48,364 nucleotides of DNA from Legionella shakespearei DSM 23087. Lineage in GTDB: Bacteria; Pseudomonadota; Gammaproteobacteria; Legionellales; Legionellaceae. The notes under the pieces were generated by a model. That model saw only the letters and a program-made list of their open reading frames with translations. It made no database searches and was not told where the DNA came from. Made by a program: the position numbers and the translations under genes. Positions 1 through 9,352 of this stretch are shown here, piece after piece. Location: assembly GCF_000373765.1 (NCBI RefSeq), contig NZ_KB892393.1, positions 185,983 to 234,346 on the forward strand, in the 5' to 3' direction. The stretch's first letter is position 1, and the number at the start of each line of letters is the position of its first letter.

Positions 1-175
1 CCGGAAACCGAGCCGCGACTGTTAAGGAGCGGAAGTTTTATAAAATCACATACAGTACGTTCCACTATCACTGTTCCACTCCCTCACGGTCGCGGCTCGG
101 TTTTCGTGCGTTCGTAGATATTTCATCGTGCACCAGAAACTGAGCCGCGACCGTGAGGGAGCGGAAATTTTGCTG
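1..175. repeat. Repeat family A, copy A1 (three palindromic arms)
   Basis: Three arms of family A lie in this gap. Left-type arms (AACCGAGCCGCGAC followed by a GGAGCGGAA end) are near 5-34 and 139-168, and one opposite arm is near 80-106. The pair 80-168 encloses the short spacer that copies A4 and A5 also carry, in the other orientation; the pair 5-106 encloses a diverged spacer. The region up to 310 also holds GTAGCCCG-type family D fragments (181-300). I see no gene in 1-310. Confidence 0.75.
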
Positions 176-310
176 GGGCACAGATTTTATAGCCCGTATT
201 TGGCGCTGACCGTAGGCTCTTTGCCACTTCGATCCCGGCTGCGAGCAGGCCGGGCTACAACTCCTGCCAGGATTTGGTGCGATCTCGTAGCCCGTACGGG
301 GTAAGCACGA

Positions 311-1918
311 TTAAATTTGAGACTTTGGGGAGACTGCTGTTTCACACACTCGCCTGATTGCACTGCCAATCTGTTTCAATACTGGCAATTGCCCTGCATC
401 CATATGATAAGCTTTGGCGAGTGATTCCGGATCTGTAAAACTTAACCATACCTGTCCCGAGCTGTCTTTAGTAGCCATGATACGCAAGGGTAAATCAAGG
501 GCAAACGCGGGGTTTTGCTCCATTAAAGCAGTACCCTTCGCCGGGTTTCCGATAATCAGCACTTCCGTATCAGCCAACGTCTGATTGACCTTTTTCGCCT
601 CAGCTGAATGATTAATATGGGCAAAAACTGTTCCGCCATTTTTTTGAATTATGGCAGCCACACGCTCTAAAGTTTTATCTACTGAATAAGGGCTTTGAAT
701 CGTTTCAGACCAGAACGCACCTTCGGGAGTAGCCAATTTAATATCAAAAGCCGCTGCAATTTTACGTGCCAAAATATCCAGATCAGGCAAATTGTCCTTA
801 TTCGCCAGCAAGGTAACGCAGAGCAACTCTGAAGGGTCGGTAAAACGACTTAAAAAAGAAGAAAAACCAGGAATATTCCCCTTTATTTCCATCAAACCCG
901 GATGTCCTGGAAACAGCCAACCGACATTGCCTGGTACTGCATTGCCATTTATTACTGGAGCACTGTATAAAAATTTTCTGTCTTCAGGATCTTTCACTAA
1001 AATATCACCAGCAAGGCCAATATCCCACAAGCTAATATCTTCTGCTGATGCAATAATTCCACTTGCTGAAAATGAAGCAGTCCAGCTCATTTCTGGTACA
1101 GGTTTTAACGTGTTATCGACCATAACATAGCCAACTGCTGGCTCTACCGGGTCAATAAAAACCGGATCTTTGAGAAAAGTGCTGTGTTTGAATGGTTTGG
1201 TACCATTATTGATTTCATTAGGAATATCTTTGGTCTTTCCTGCAAAAAAGGTATGTTTTAAGCCAAGACGAGTGATTTGATTTTTGGTGACATAGTCCTG
1301 ATAACTCATCGCACTGGCCTTTTCTATAATCAGGCCAAGCAAATAGGGGTTAGTTGCACTGCTTTGCATCTGCGAACCCGGTTTAAACAATAAATCTTTA
1401 TCAGCGACTAAAGCAATAATTGCCTCAGAATCATAGTTTTTTGCGTAATCAAAACCCTCACTCTGAGTATAATCAGGTATGCCTGTGCTGTGGGTTAATA
1501 ATTGTCTGATAGTAATCGATTGCCAACTTTCAGGTATGGACGAAACATAGGTAACGATAAAATCATCCAACCGAAGCTTGCCTTCTTCTTTTAACTGCAT
1601 GATGGCGACAGCAGTGTAGGCATTGGTCATTTGCCCAATATTGAAAACAGTCCGGGTAGCTGCCAAACGTTTATTTTCCGTATCTGCGAGGCCGTATCCT
1701 ACGACTCGCGTTATATAAGGAGCCTGCACTATGGCTAAAGTCATCCCAGGCACATTATTGGCTTCCATATAGTCGATAATCAAATCATCAACGGATTGCC
1801 CTTTATATACAGTATGAAAATCACCACGCCCAGTCCCTGCGAACGAACTCATTGAATCCATAATAACTCCTGCAAAAAGTAATGCGATTAAGCCACCTTT
1901 TATCCATTTGCTTTGCAC
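311..1918 (-). CDS. Catalytically degenerate serine beta-lactamase/PBP-fold protein fused to DUF302
   Basis: The N-terminal ~400 residues follow the class C beta-lactamase/esterase pattern, and the last ~120 (from about residue 415) match DUF302, including its GNPAKGTALM block. The GTG start at 1918 is chosen over the GTG at 1960 because AAGGAG (1925-1930) lies 6 nt upstream of it. This gives 535 aa with a signal peptide ending near SSFA, so the protein is probably periplasmic. All three catalytic motifs are altered: SxxK reads QMTN (~96-99), YxN reads SSA (~186-188), and HxG before PGFSS reads IKG. The fold is therefore probably kept without hydrolase chemistry, perhaps for binding. The fusion and motif loss are read directly; the loss of activity is inference. 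Repeat B1 begins 42 bp upstream, so the promoter may lie in or beyond it. Confidence 0.8.
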   Translation of the reverse strand: MQSKWIKGGLIALLFAGVIMDSMSSFAGTGRGDFHTVYKGQSVDDLIIDYMEANNVPGMTLAIVQAPYITRVVGYGLADTENKRLAATRTVFNIGQMTNAYTAVAIMQLKEEGKLRLDDFIVTYVSSIPESWQSITIRQLLTHSTGIPDYTQSEGFDYAKNYDSEAIIALVADKDLLFKPGSQMQSSATNPYLLGLIIEKASAMSYQDYVTKNQITRLGLKHTFFAGKTKDIPNEINNGTKPFKHSTFLKDPVFIDPVEPAVGYVMVDNTLKPVPEMSWTASFSASGIIASAEDISLWDIGLAGDILVKDPEDRKFLYSAPVINGNAVPGNVGWLFPGHPGLMEIKGNIPGFSSFLSRFTDPSELLCVTLLANKDNLPDLDILARKIAAAFDIKLATPEGAFWSETIQSPYSVDKTLERVAAIIQKNGGTVFAHINHSAEAKKVNQTLADTEVLIIGNPAKGTALMEQNPAFALDLPLRIMATKDSSGQVWLSFTDPESLAKAYHMDAGQLPVLKQIGSAIRRVCETAVSPKSQI

Positions 1919-1959
1919 TGACAACTCCTTGTCATTGATATTTTGTTGTAGCGTATTCA

Positions 1960-2061
1960 CGTCGTCCTGAGCGCGTCTTTTTTGCGCGAAGGATCTCCTG
2001 AAGCGGCATGGTGCCAGTATTTGGAGATCCTTCGCGCAAAAAGACGCGCTCAGGACGACGT
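1960..2061. repeat. Repeat family B, copy B1
   Basis: A palindromic element of about 100 bp. Its arms begin CGTCGTCCTGAGCGCGTC and end with the complement, around a spacer containing GGCATGGTGCCAGTATTTGG. Near-identical copies lie at 7910-8009, 19726-19826 and 26734-26834, with a half copy at 26595-26650. The rest of the gap to 2269 holds a family D fragment (about 2128-2162) and nothing else recognised. Confidence 0.9.
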
Positions 2062-2269
2062 AGATCGGGGAATAGCAAAGATGTGTAGAGAGTCAGCTGC
2101 TTGCAACCGGGAGCGCTCTATTTTAAATCATCATTCCCGGCTGCGAGCAGACCGGGCTACAACACCGTGCTACTCATGAACCCTCTGTTAATGTTAGTTG
2201 AACATTAGCAAATTACCAATCTGCCAAACCAGGATCTTTTGGCCAAGATAGTAGAAATGTCAACAGCCA

Positions 2270-3442
2270 CTAAACCACAGCGACTAATACGGCAGTAAGA
2301 TAATTCCCCTCAGGAAAAGAACTCAAGGTAGGATGGCAACTGGCTGGGCCATAAACTCCTAAAATACGAGCTTGTTTTCCCACTGCGGCAGCCTGCCCGC
2401 TTACCAGGGAACAAAACTCTTGCGATGACAGTGCGGAAGAACAATTGCAAGTCATCAGCAAGGAGCCAGGCTTCATGTTTTTGAATACTTCCCGGTGTAA
2501 GAAACGGTAATAATTCTTGGCCTTTTGCAAATGTTGTTGTGAAGGAACCAATTTAGGCGGGTCAAGAATGACGATGTCATACTCCCCTGCTTTCACCAGA
2601 TAATCACGGGCATCCGCCTCAATAAATTCTATATTATCCAACCCATTTAAAGTTGCATTATTTTGCGCCTGCGCTATTGCCTGTCCTGAACTGTCCACAG
2701 CGGTAACCTGTTCAGCACCCGCTTTGGCTGCATGCAAGGCAAAACCTCCAGTATAAGTATACAAGTCTAAAACCTTCTTACCTTTTGCCAAATCGGCAAC
2801 TCTCTTATGGTTTTCTCTTTGATCAATAAATAAACCGGTTTTCTGAGCATGCGCAAATTCAACCTGATAAAGAATTCCTGCTTCAAGAACCTGTGCAGTT
2901 GACTGCGCCTCCTCCGTTACTGCTTGTTTCCATCCATCTTGCCCCAAGGGTTTCACTTGAGGTATCCAGATGATTTGATCTGAAGGAAATAACTCCTGTA
3001 TTACTTCGCTGATTATTTCCCTGTTCGCTTCCACCCAATACGCAGAACTTGCCACCACACAAATCTGGTTAAATCGGTCAATAGTTAATCCGGAAAGACC
3101 ATCAGCTTCACTGTTAAATAATCTGTAAGCAGTAGTCTGTTGATCGGGCAAGTTCAAACAGTCTCTGACTCGCTTAGCCTGATGCAACCTGTGACGAATC
3201 AGCGGCCTGAAATCGCTCATATCCAGACCTTCATTTGCAAGCGCTAGAACCCTGACGCGATACAAGGAATGTTCATTGTATGCACCAATACCAATAAGAC
3301 CATCCTCAGCACTGTAAATTTCAACCAGATGGCCGGTAGTCAGTTTACCGCTCGTTCGGGCAATCGCTTTTGGGAAAATCCAGGGATGGCCTCTCAGTAC
3401 TGTGTTCTGCTTCGCCGCTAACAGCGTAATTTTTGCTTTCAT
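2270..3442 (-). CDS. rlmI: RlmI-type 23S rRNA (cytosine-5) methyltransferase
   Basis: This 390-aa protein has the RlmI layout: an N-terminal PUA-like domain (about 1-70, with RGHPWIF), a linker domain, and a C-terminal Rossmann methyltransferase. The SAM-binding motif I is VLDLYTYTGGFALHAA and motif IV is DPPKL. The TCNCSSALS motif matches the TCSCS-type motif of the family, whose Cys belongs to the m5C active site. E. coli RlmI methylates C1962 of 23S rRNA and is of similar length (396 aa). The gene is monocistronic and diverges from the outer-membrane-like gene at 3518. A related m5C methyltransferase with another target base cannot be excluded. Confidence 0.88.
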   Translation of the reverse strand: MKAKITLLAAKQNTVLRGHPWIFPKAIARTSGKLTTGHLVEIYSAEDGLIGIGAYNEHSLYRVRVLALANEGLDMSDFRPLIRHRLHQAKRVRDCLNLPDQQTTAYRLFNSEADGLSGLTIDRFNQICVVASSAYWVEANREIISEVIQELFPSDQIIWIPQVKPLGQDGWKQAVTEEAQSTAQVLEAGILYQVEFAHAQKTGLFIDQRENHKRVADLAKGKKVLDLYTYTGGFALHAAKAGAEQVTAVDSSGQAIAQAQNNATLNGLDNIEFIEADARDYLVKAGEYDIVILDPPKLVPSQQHLQKAKNYYRFLHREVFKNMKPGSLLMTCNCSSALSSQEFCSLVSGQAAAVGKQARILGVYGPASCHPTLSSFPEGNYLTAVLVAVV

Positions 3443-3517
3443 ATCTATTTCCCAAAGACCAAAAGTCGGCTAATCTACACCATAGAACGATGTAACTGCA
3501 ATGAAAAAAGGACAATT

Positions 3518-4474
3518 ATGCGGCAATATATAAAAATGCTATTCATTTTTCTTGGCGTATGCACAGCGAATACACAAGTATTAGCTGGACCATGGTTTAC
3601 CGGCCCATTACTGGCGCCTGCAGGACATACCGTTCCCAGAGGACACACCAACTTTGAAATCTATGGAATCAGAGCCTTAAACGATGGTCATTATGATGAC
3701 GCTGGCAACATATTTCATACCCCCATGTATCGTTCGTTCATCACCAACCCTCTTCTTACCCATGGCTTCACTGATTGGCTGGATGTCCAGATTGGAGTGC
3801 CCTATGCATTCAACTCAACTCAAGGTCAACATCATAACCGTTTAACCGACGTTTCTGCTGCTTTGGGGATACAATTACTGGAACAAAAAGGCTCACCCAG
3901 ACGCTTTGATTTTCGCATACTGCTACAGGAAGTATTCCCAACGGGACGATTCGATCATCTAAACCCTGCGTTGTTAGGAACTGACTCAACCGGTCTGGGC
4001 AGCTATCAGACACAAGTAGGTTTAAATTTCCAATATTTGCTTGAAGTATTCAAAACTCATTATTTGAGAACGCGTCTTATTCTAAGCCGTAACTTTGCCA
4101 GCTCAGTTTTTGTAAACGGGTTGAGCAGCTACGGCGGTTCAGTAGATACCCATGGGTTTATCAAACCCGGAGATGAAAACAACGCTGATTTGGCTTTTGA
4201 ATTTACTCTGACTCAAAATTGGGTTGCCGTGCTGGAAGGCTATGTAGCCAGAGGCCAGGCCAGTCGCTTTAATGGTATTTTAACCGTAGGAAATATAGGC
4301 AGCCCTACCGTAACCATAGGAAGCAAGAAATTTGAACAAAGAGGCTTGGCTCCTGCACTGGAATACAACTTCAATGAGAATGTTGGTCTTATTGGTGGCG
4401 TATGGTTCCCGGTCAGCGGCAGGAATACCTCCCATTTCACCACGTATATGTTAGCCCTTAATGCTTTTTGGTAA
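3518..4474 (+). CDS. Putative outer-membrane beta-barrel protein
   Basis: A 318-aa protein with a clear signal peptide (cleavage likely after TQVLA, before GPWF). The mature part is rich in Tyr, Phe, Gly and alternating hydrophobic stretches, has no long hydrophobic helices, and ends in Trp (ALNAFW). A terminal aromatic residue is the usual recognition signal for BAM-dependent outer-membrane barrels. AAGGAC sits 6 nt before the ATG. Kup follows 38 bp downstream on the same strand, so co-transcription is possible. I do not recognise the family and cannot name a substrate. Confidence 0.7.
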   Translation: MRQYIKMLFIFLGVCTANTQVLAGPWFTGPLLAPAGHTVPRGHTNFEIYGIRALNDGHYDDAGNIFHTPMYRSFITNPLLTHGFTDWLDVQIGVPYAFNSTQGQHHNRLTDVSAALGIQLLEQKGSPRRFDFRILLQEVFPTGRFDHLNPALLGTDSTGLGSYQTQVGLNFQYLLEVFKTHYLRTRLILSRNFASSVFVNGLSSYGGSVDTHGFIKPGDENNADLAFEFTLTQNWVAVLEGYVARGQASRFNGILTVGNIGSPTVTIGSKKFEQRGLAPALEYNFNENVGLIGGVWFPVSGRNTSHFTTYMLALNAFW

Positions 4475-4512
4475 GCGCTATTTAGTATCTAACAGACAGG
4501 TGCACAATCCCG

Positions 4513-6390
4513 ATGGAAATTAAAAATAAATTCTCTTATGGACTGACATTGGGAGCTTTGGGTGTCGTATTTGGAGACATTGGTACCAGCCCCTTATATG
4601 CCTTAAAAGTCACTTTATCTGATCTGCCAATTACACCACTGAATGTGCTGGGCGTCTTATCCCTCATATTCTGGTGTTTAATTATCATTATTTCGTTCAA
4701 GTATTTAATTATTATTTTCCGCGCTGACAACGATGGTGAAGGAGGCATATTGGCTCTGTTAGCTTTGATGAAGCACAAGAGCACTAAATACGAACCTTTA
4801 TTTTATATAGTGGCTATCTTTGGCGCCGGGCTTTTGCTTGGGGACGGCATGCTTACCCCTGCCATTTCAGTGATCAGTGCTGTTGAAGGGATTACTACCC
4901 TTTCCCCTGCGTTTCATTCTTACATACTACCAATTGCCTGCATTATATTAATACTGCTTTTTATGATTCAATCACGAGGAACGACCAAGATAGGCTATTT
5001 CTTTGGCCCGTTGATTTTTGTCTGGTTTATTACCATTGCTGTTTTAGGCTTAACGCAAATCATAGCTCATCCTATAGTCCTCAAAGCAGTAAATCCCTAC
5101 TACGCCATATATTTTTTATATAGTGAAGGATTAACGGGCTATCTGTTATTAGGAGGCATTTTCCTGGTAATGACCGGAGGCGAGGCGCTTTTTGCTGACA
5201 TTGGCCATTTTGGTAAAAATCCTATTCGTGCCAGTTGGTTTCTTCTGGTTCTCCCTTGCCTGTTGATGAACTATTTTGGTCAGGGAGCTAATTTGTTATC
5301 CCATCCGGAAGCCATCACTAATCCCTTTTATATGATTGCTCCTCGCTGGTTTTATTTGCCTTTAATTATTCTTGCGACCTTTGCTACGATTATTGCATCG
5401 CAAGCGGTTATTTCAGCCACCTTTTCGCTCACGAAACAAGCAGTTTTACTGAGTTTGTGTCCAAGAATTCCTATAGTTCAGACTTCAAGAAAACATTCCG
5501 GACAAATTTACGTGCCGCAAATCAATTTTATTCTGCTGGCAGGAACCCTATTGTTTTCTATTGCCTTTAAAACTTCGGATAATCTGGCGCATGCGTACGG
5601 TATTGCAGTAAACATTGATATGCTGCTTGTTGATGCTATGGTGGCTTATGCAGCCTTATCTATCTGGAAATGGTCAAAACTCAAAACCGCGCTCATTTTT
5701 GGCCTCTTTATCGCCATAGATTTTGCCTTTGTTGGTGCCAATGCCCATAAATTTATGACGGGCGGTTGGGTTCCACTCCTTTTAGCCTTGCTTGTTGCCT
5801 TTATCATGTACACCTGGAAGTACGGTCTTGAATACCTCAGAAATAATTTCTATCTGAACAAAGAAGATATTTCCAAAATACTGAAACAATTACAATACAA
5901 GAGCTTAAATCAGTTACCTGGTGTTACCGCGATTTTCATCACTGATGTTTATGACAAAAGCGGCGGCAGCTTTCTTCACTTCCTTAAACTCAGCCGTTCG
6001 GTTCCTGAAAACGTGCTTATTGTTAATTATATCGTTGAGAATATTCCTTACGTCCGTTACAGCCAGCGTTACGAAATTACCTGCCTGGATGAACGCGTCT
6101 GTAAACTCACGTTACATTATGGCTTTATGGAAACCATTTCATTACCAAGAGCTTTGGAAAAAGCCAGTGATAAAGACCTGCTGCCCTTTAAACTCAATGT
6201 GGAGCATGCAACTTACATGGTTGAGATACCTAATGTTATGGCATCAAAAAATAAAAAATCTCTGGGCTTTTTCTGGCAGGAAAAATTGTTTGCCTTTTTA
6301 ATTCGTAACTATTCGGCAAATTTGAATATTGAATTCTATAAATTGCCTTATAACAGAACCATCGCTATAGGTACTTATTGTATTCTCTAG
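4513..6390 (+). CDS. kup: Kup-family potassium uptake protein
   Basis: A 625-aa inner-membrane K+/H+ symporter of the KUP/HAK/KT family. The N-terminal signature GVVFGDIGTSPLYALK (about 17-32) is the family hallmark, followed by about twelve hydrophobic segments up to roughly residue 440 and a hydrophilic cytoplasmic C-terminal domain. Length matches E. coli Kup (622 aa). There is no strong Shine-Dalgarno sequence: AGG occurs about 12 nt upstream. A short GC-rich motif right after the stop (CCGCGGGACGG) resembles the hairpins at 33886 and 43386 but is only half of one. Confidence 0.95.
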   Translation: MEIKNKFSYGLTLGALGVVFGDIGTSPLYALKVTLSDLPITPLNVLGVLSLIFWCLIIIISFKYLIIIFRADNDGEGGILALLALMKHKSTKYEPLFYIVAIFGAGLLLGDGMLTPAISVISAVEGITTLSPAFHSYILPIACIILILLFMIQSRGTTKIGYFFGPLIFVWFITIAVLGLTQIIAHPIVLKAVNPYYAIYFLYSEGLTGYLLLGGIFLVMTGGEALFADIGHFGKNPIRASWFLLVLPCLLMNYFGQGANLLSHPEAITNPFYMIAPRWFYLPLIILATFATIIASQAVISATFSLTKQAVLLSLCPRIPIVQTSRKHSGQIYVPQINFILLAGTLLFSIAFKTSDNLAHAYGIAVNIDMLLVDAMVAYAALSIWKWSKLKTALIFGLFIAIDFAFVGANAHKFMTGGWVPLLLALLVAFIMYTWKYGLEYLRNNFYLNKEDISKILKQLQYKSLNQLPGVTAIFITDVYDKSGGSFLHFLKLSRSVPENVLIVNYIVENIPYVRYSQRYEITCLDERVCKLTLHYGFMETISLPRALEKASDKDLLPFKLNVEHATYMVEIPNVMASKNKKSLGFFWQEKLFAFLIRNYSANLNIEFYKLPYNRTIAIGTYCIL

Positions 6391-6484
6391 CCGCGGGACG
6401 GTGGATTAAGGTGAAATTCCTTTTTTTCCATCGCGACGTAAGCGGTTTCATGGTAGTATTTCAAATTTATTTAAAGGATAAAAT

Positions 6485-7438
6485 ATGTGGTTTAATAATG
6501 CACTAGTGTTCCAATATGAATTAGATGAAGCGACAGATTTGAATGCTTCTCTGGCTGAAGAAAGCCTTAAACCCTGCCCTCCTCATGCACGTTTCATTTA
6601 CGGCTGGCTTCCTGCCCTTGCTGATGAAATGGTTCATGAAGTAGCTGGTGCTGCACTTATTTGCATGGGTAAAGAAGAGCGCCTTCTTCCGCGCGGTGTT
6701 ATTAATAAAATGCTGGAAGAAAAAATATTAAATATTGAAATGCAGCATGGACGCAGCGTAAAGCGTGCAGAGAAGGCGCAGATAGCCGAAGATCTGGAAT
6801 TTGAATTATTACCTAAATCATTTTGCGTGCAAAAGAGATTACCCGCTTTACTGGATACCGTGAGTAAGCGTTTAATTGTCAATGCATCGAGCAATACCCA
6901 GGCAACACAGCTTACCTCTCTTCTGCGCAAATCAGTTGCAGGCATTAGTATAGAGCCTCTGACTCATACCGAAAACCTTGCAGTACGATTTGCAGAATGG
7001 ATTCAATCACCAGACACTTTGCCAGAAGACTTCCAACTTGCTTCTGATTGTTTGTTGTTTTCTTTAGATGATGAAAAGAAACGCGTGCATTGTAAAGGGT
7101 ATGAACTTCCTGCTGAAGAAATTTTAACTCTTCTTTCTCAAGGGATGGCTACTGCTGAAATTTCGATGATATGGAAAGAACGAATCCAATTTACCTTAAC
7201 GCATGATTTCACTTTCAAAAAGCTTAAAAGTCTTGATTACCTCCAGGATGATTTTAACGAAATCAGACAGCTTGATGAAGAATACCAACGCGAAGATGCT
7301 GCTTTGACTTTATTGGCTGGAGAGTTAAGGGAGTTGACCAATGATTTGTTGGCGGCACTTAAACCAACAGAAGATAAAGCTTTGGCAGATGCTACTTCTG
7401 TAAAAGAAACCAACGATGCAGAATTGGAAGCTGTATAA
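6485..7438 (+). CDS. rdgC: Recombination-associated protein RdgC
   Basis: A 317-aa protein that matches RdgC along its length, beginning MWFNNALVFQYEL and containing GVINKMLEEKI and the C-terminal helical region. RdgC forms a dimeric ring on double-stranded DNA and limits RecA loading in gammaproteobacteria (E. coli protein 303 aa). AAAGGA lies 6 nt before the ATG. The C-terminal ~45 residues are charged and slightly longer than in E. coli. The gene is separated from kup by about 95 bp and converges on bamD across an 820-bp repeat-filled gap. Confidence 0.95.
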   Translation: MWFNNALVFQYELDEATDLNASLAEESLKPCPPHARFIYGWLPALADEMVHEVAGAALICMGKEERLLPRGVINKMLEEKILNIEMQHGRSVKRAEKAQIAEDLEFELLPKSFCVQKRLPALLDTVSKRLIVNASSNTQATQLTSLLRKSVAGISIEPLTHTENLAVRFAEWIQSPDTLPEDFQLASDCLLFSLDDEKKRVHCKGYELPAEEILTLLSQGMATAEISMIWKERIQFTLTHDFTFKKLKSLDYLQDDFNEIRQLDEEYQREDAALTLLAGELRELTNDLLAALKPTEDKALADATSVKETNDAELEAV

Positions 7439-7455
7439 AGAGTAAATAAAATGTA

Positions 7456-7775
7456 GCCTTGATGCAGCGCTAGCGCTGAGTGATCCTCTCATATTGAGTA
7501 CCACTCAGAACTATGCAGGATCGCCTTCCCCTCTCCGGGGGAAGGTGCCCGACAGGGCGGATGGGGGGATCAAAAAAGGAGTTTCTATCAAATAGACCCT
7601 GTTATTTTAGACCTTTCTACCTTAAATAAGTTCTCTTTTTGATCCCCCCACCCGCCCTGTCGGGCACCCTCCCCCGGAGGTGGAGGGGCTACTTGCGCTG
7701 ATCATCCTGCTTATTTGCATCTTTTTACAGGTTAAAATTATGAGAGGATCGCTCAGAGTGATAGCGTAATCAAGG
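7456..7775. repeat. Nested palindromes: family C copy C1 inside a second inverted repeat
   Basis: The inner element (7518-7700) has long inverted arms containing CCCGACAGGGCGGATGGGG and its complement, and matches copy C2 at 24778-24955. It sits inside a separate pair of arms: GTAGCCTTGAT plus GTGATCCTCTCAT (about 7456-7494), and the complementary ATGAGAGGATCGCTCAGAGTGA with ATCAAGG (about 7740-7775). The outer sequence resembles the hairpin at 45883-45917. This looks like one palindromic element inserted into another. Confidence 0.75.
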
Positions 7776-7909
7776 TTTCATATCACAAAAAACGAACTAG
7801 AGAAAACCTTGATTACGTTTCACTCCATCACCAAAATATAAAAAAGATAGATATAGCCCTGCCTGCACATCTTTGCCGGTTCCCAGATCCAGGTCGTCCC
7901 CCAGCTCTA

Positions 7910-8009
7910 CGTCGTCCTGAGCGCGTCTTTTGGCGCGAAGGATCTCCTGAAAGCGGCATGGTGCCAGTATTTGGAGATCCTTCGCGCCAAAAGACGCGCT
8001 CAGGACGAC
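7910..8009. repeat. Repeat family B, copy B2
   Basis: Same palindrome as B1, in the same spacer orientation, with TTTTGGCGCG in place of TTTTTTGCGCG in the arms. The change is matched in both arms, so base pairing is kept. Any reading frame through it is a by-product of the repeat. Confidence 0.9.
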
Positions 8010-8130
8010 AGGGATCGGGGAATAACCAAGGTGTGTAAAAGAACCGGTTGCTTGCAACCGGGAACTAACATAGTAACCGTTCGGGGGGTATGGGCTTATG
8101 TGTACTCGAACAGACAGATTTGAGCTCAGG

Positions 8131-8204
8131 TTGAGAAAAAAACCCGCGAAATGAGCGGAGCATAGGTGGCTATGTGAGCATCATTTCGCGGGTTTTTTTC
8201 TCAA
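8131..8204. terminator. Bidirectional terminator between rdgC and bamD
   Basis: Arms 8131-8154 and 8181-8204 form a perfect 24-bp stem with an ACCCGCGAAATGA-type GC core. The outer part of the stem is an A run on one side and a T run on the other, as expected for a two-way intrinsic terminator between convergent genes. The 26-nt loop is unusually long. Confidence 0.75.
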
Positions 8205-8261
8205 GATGAGCCAAATATGGCTGTTCCTTCAATAGGGCTGAACACTTACCTAACATATTCC

Positions 8262-9035
8262 TCAGGCAGGAACTCTACCCATATCAGTAGTATGATAAGT
8301 TGCCTGATAAACAGCCATTACATCATCTGCTGCTTTTTTCAATCCTAAAGCCATATTGGAGTTATACATAATCACCAGAGCTTTTTGTGCGCTCGGAGCT
8401 TGCTGATAGTTCTTAACCAGATAGTTGGCTCGTTCTATAGCCGCCACATACATTTTACGTTTGAAGTAATATTCCGATACGTTAAGTTCATGCTGAGCAA
8501 ACATATTACGTAAATAAATCATACGCTGTAACGCATTGGCTTTATACTTACTCTCAGGGAACTTTTGAATCAAAGTAGCAAAATCAAGGAATGCCTGAGT
8601 CTGTGTACCCGGATCACGCCATGACTCATCCAACGGCAAGACTTTGGCAAAAACGCCGCGAGTTTGCTGGAAGTTAGCCAAACCTCTCATGTAATAAGCA
8701 TAATCTACATTTTTAGCACGTGGATACAAATGAATAAAACGCTCCGCCGTAGCTGCTGTTGAAGGATAATCTTCATTCTTATAATAAGCATAAATCAAAT
8801 CCATCTGCGAACTTTCTGTGTAATCACTAAAAGGATACATAGACTCAATCGCTTCCAGTTGCTTTGTTGCTGTAGCGTATTCCTCTTTCTTCAATGACTG
8901 ACGTGAAGCCATGTACAGCTGTTTGGCTGTCATTCCTTTATAAGGGTTCTTTTCTTCATCATCTTTATTCCATTTGGCACATGATGAAATGCCTGCAATT
9001 AGAGCGACCAGGAATAATACTTGAATTCTTTTCAT
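8262..9035 (-). CDS. bamD: Outer membrane assembly lipoprotein BamD
   Basis: A 257-aa lipoprotein of the BAM complex, which inserts beta-barrels into the outer membrane. The lipobox is ISSC at about 16-19 after a short hydrophobic signal, and the rest is TPR-like helical repeats (LYMASRQSLKKEEYATATKQ; FIHLYPRAKNVDYAYYMRG), matching BamD/ComL in order and length. The ATG at 9035 is chosen over the in-frame GTG at 9041 because AGGTG lies 5 nt upstream. The gene is transcribed alone and diverges from tRNA-Ser. Confidence 0.95.
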   Translation of the reverse strand: MKRIQVLFLVALIAGISSCAKWNKDDEEKNPYKGMTAKQLYMASRQSLKKEEYATATKQLEAIESMYPFSDYTESSQMDLIYAYYKNEDYPSTAATAERFIHLYPRAKNVDYAYYMRGLANFQQTRGVFAKVLPLDESWRDPGTQTQAFLDFATLIQKFPESKYKANALQRMIYLRNMFAQHELNVSEYYFKRKMYVAAIERANYLVKNYQQAPSAQKALVIMYNSNMALGLKKAADDVMAVYQATYHTTDMGRVPA

Positions 9036-9238
9036 AAGCACACCTATAAATTGTATCCGTTACATCCGCAAACAGCGGCATGAAAATTTGGGACATTATA
9101 CCTGTGACACGATAATTTGCGAACACTCTCGTGCTTATTCTTTGAATTTAAATAACCAAGCAGAGCGTTATACCAAATACCCTAAAAAAAGCGAAATATC
9201 ATTTGCAATGAATAGGGGGTTGCGATAATATTGTCGAC

Positions 9239-9326
9239 GGAGAGGTGGCAGAGTGGTCGAATGCGGCGGTCTTGAAAACCGTTGAAGGGCAACCTTCCCA
9301 GGGTTCGAATCCCTGTCTCTCCGCCA
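9239..9326 (+). tRNA. tRNA-Ser (anticodon UGA)
   Basis: An 88-nt sequence that folds as a class II tRNA. The acceptor stem is GGAGAGG/TCTCTCC with discriminator G and an encoded CCA (9324-9326). The anticodon loop CTTGAAAA gives UGA, there is a long variable arm, and the T-loop reads GGGTTCGAATCCC. The long variable arm and UGA anticodon identify serine (UCN codons). Confidence 0.97.
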
Positions 9327-9352
9327 AGTTCCGGCATCAACAAAAATCCCTT

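Noticed and set aside
1982..2179. 65-aa frame starting in B1
   Set aside because: Same repeat-derived peptide as in B2, B3 and B5 and no ribosome site.
7797..8057. 86-aa frame downstream of rdgC
   Set aside because: It reads through palindrome B2; similar frames appear in other B copies.
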